A stretch of 6,942 nucleotides of DNA from CAYSSG01 sp964433635 (lineage in GTDB: Bacteria; Atribacterota; Phoenicimicrobiia; Phoenicimicrobiales; Stramentimicrobiaceae), in assembly GCA_964433635.1 (NCBI GenBank), contig CAYSSG010000075.1, positions 1-6,942 of the forward strand, in the 5' to 3' direction. The notes beneath the pieces were generated by a model. That model had not been told where the DNA came from. It did not search any database and saw only the letters and a program-made list of their open reading frames with translations. The stretch's first letter is position 1, and every line of letters begins with the position of its first letter. The position numbers and the translations under genes were made by a program. Shown here piece by piece: positions 6,181 to 6,942 of the stretch.

Positions 6181-6942
6181 TTATTGTATTTGCGGAAGGA
6201 CTATACTGCCAGAAGGTATGATGTAACTTTTAAAATCATCGCCATGTTTTTTGCGAACGAGATTGAGAGCTTGTTGAATATCTTCAGCTGGTGTCATGAA
6301 TAATTTTTTTACCAGTTCTGCACGAAGTGAGGAGATGAGAATAATATCCGCCTCTCTAGCAACTTTGGCAATGGCATAGGCCTTGTGCCCGCCCAAAACA
6401 AAACGCACCTTGAGCCGTTCTTCAACATCTTCAATGGACTGAGCTTCTTCAATCCATTGCTCACAAATCGAATTCCCGATACCTTCCCTGCATTCTGCGA
6501 TTAAAAGAATGGTGCCACCCGGTTTCACTGCCTGAAAAGCATTATCCAGTGCTTTTTGCGCCTGGTAAATATTGATATCTTTCGGATATCCCCCCGCGCT
6601 GGTAATCACAACTTCTGCTCTTTCCTGTATAGAGGCAAAATAGGTACTCCGGCAAATTTCAACTCCCTTCATCCAGGATTCTTCCAACTCTCCGGCGACG
6701 ATGTCAATGACAGCTCCATTTTCATCTGTAACAACATTGATATTAAAATCTACTTTTACCTTTTGGGCTGCTTCCATCATCTCCTGATGCACTGGATTTC
6801 CTACTAGATTACCCGTCATGGCTTTTGGGTGTACCATGTTGGCATGATTATTTTCAATGGTTTCTCTGCCACAGATACCGGGAAGAATCGATTTTCTTCC
6901 TCCGGAGAATCCGGCAATATAATGAGGCACAATCACACCTGT
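6181..6942 (-). CDS. larA: LarA-family nickel-pincer-dependent racemase/epimerase (partial, N-terminus beyond right edge)
   Basis: The last 253 codons of a LarA-family protein (formerly DUF2088); about 170 N-terminal residues lie outside the window. The frame is open to the edge, and the GTG at 6936 is an internal valine codon, not a start. The HYIAGFSGGRKSILPG block near the edge has a His and a Lys ten residues apart. A further His lies 16 residues after the Lys, in ENNHANMVHP. These match His174, Lys184 and His200 of Lactobacillus plantarum LarA, where Lys184 holds the nickel-pincer nucleotide cofactor. The C-terminal domain continues with ITSAGGYPKDINIYQAQKAL and the GGTILLIAEC strand. 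LarA interconverts lactate enantiomers, but homologues act on malate, other 2-hydroxyacids and sugar acids, so the substrate is open. The maturation genes larB, larC and larE are not in view. It converges on marR with 54 bp between. Confidence 0.9.
   Translation of the reverse strand, partial: TGVIVPHYIAGFSGGRKSILPGICGRETIENNHANMVHPKAMTGNLVGNPVHQEMMEAAQKVKVDFNINVVTDENGAVIDIVAGELEESWMKGVEICRSTYFASIQERAEVVITSAGGYPKDINIYQAQKALDNAFQAVKPGGTILLIAECREGIGNSICEQWIEEAQSIEDVEERLKVRFVLGGHKAYAIAKVAREADIILISSLRAELVKKLFMTPAEDIQQALNLVRKKHGDDFKSYIIPSGSIVLPQIQ

Noticed and set aside
6934..6936. GTG start for the LarA-like gene
   Set aside because: It encodes an internal residue just before the conserved HYIAGFSGGRK block; the frame is open to the window edge and the N-terminal domain is missing.

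Overview
The window looks like an AT-rich bacterial chromosome segment. It has tight Shine-Dalgarno-led genes, extended -10 sigma-A-like promoters, and a gene set common in anaerobic or thermophile-related lineages: an archaeal-type prolyl-tRNA synthetase, an nfeD-slipin pair, a Clp1-type P-loop kinase and a LarA-family nickel enzyme. I suspect an uncultured anaerobe of an Atribacterota- or Clostridia-like kind. That placement rests on recalled gene content, not on a phylogenetic marker read here. No rRNA, tRNA, CRISPR array, insertion sequence or phage gene is visible.

Layout, left to right. (1) 1-1052, minus strand: most of a Clp1/Grc3-like polynucleotide kinase gene whose C-terminal end runs off the left edge. 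(2) 1053-1147: a divergent spacer with a strong extended -10 promoter firing rightward. (3) 1148-3281, plus strand: a two-gene operon of a membrane-bound NfeD/ClpP-class serine protease and a slipin (stomatin/SPFH) protein, separated by one base. (4) 3287-3313: a hairpin between convergent operons; its T-rich tail lies on the minus-strand side. (5) 3407-5170, minus strand: archaeal-type proS followed by a tiny protein resembling EF-Tu domain II, which may also have its own promoter inside the end of proS. (6) 5171-5625: a 455-bp divergent spacer. It holds the proS promoter, an AT-rich stretch with no gene, and the marR promoter flanked by a 9-bp inverted repeat that looks like an autoregulatory operator. 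(7) 5626-6126, plus strand: a MarR-family regulator. (8) 6181-6942, minus strand: the C-terminal part of a LarA-family enzyme, cut by the right edge.

Functionally, the nfeD-slipin pair is a conserved membrane quality-control or microdomain module in which the protease is thought to act on its slipin partner. The proS operon serves translation, and the EF-Tu-domain-II-like protein next to it hints at a translation-related role that has not been defined. The Clp1-like kinase suggests RNA or DNA 5'-end phosphorylation, unassigned in bacteria. The MarR regulator has no obvious co-transcribed target; the only target the sequence suggests is its own promoter. The genes are mostly recognisable families. 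The less-described parts are the bacterial Clp1-like kinase, the stand-alone EF-Tu domain II protein and the MarR operator layout. I did not find a clearly new multi-gene system.
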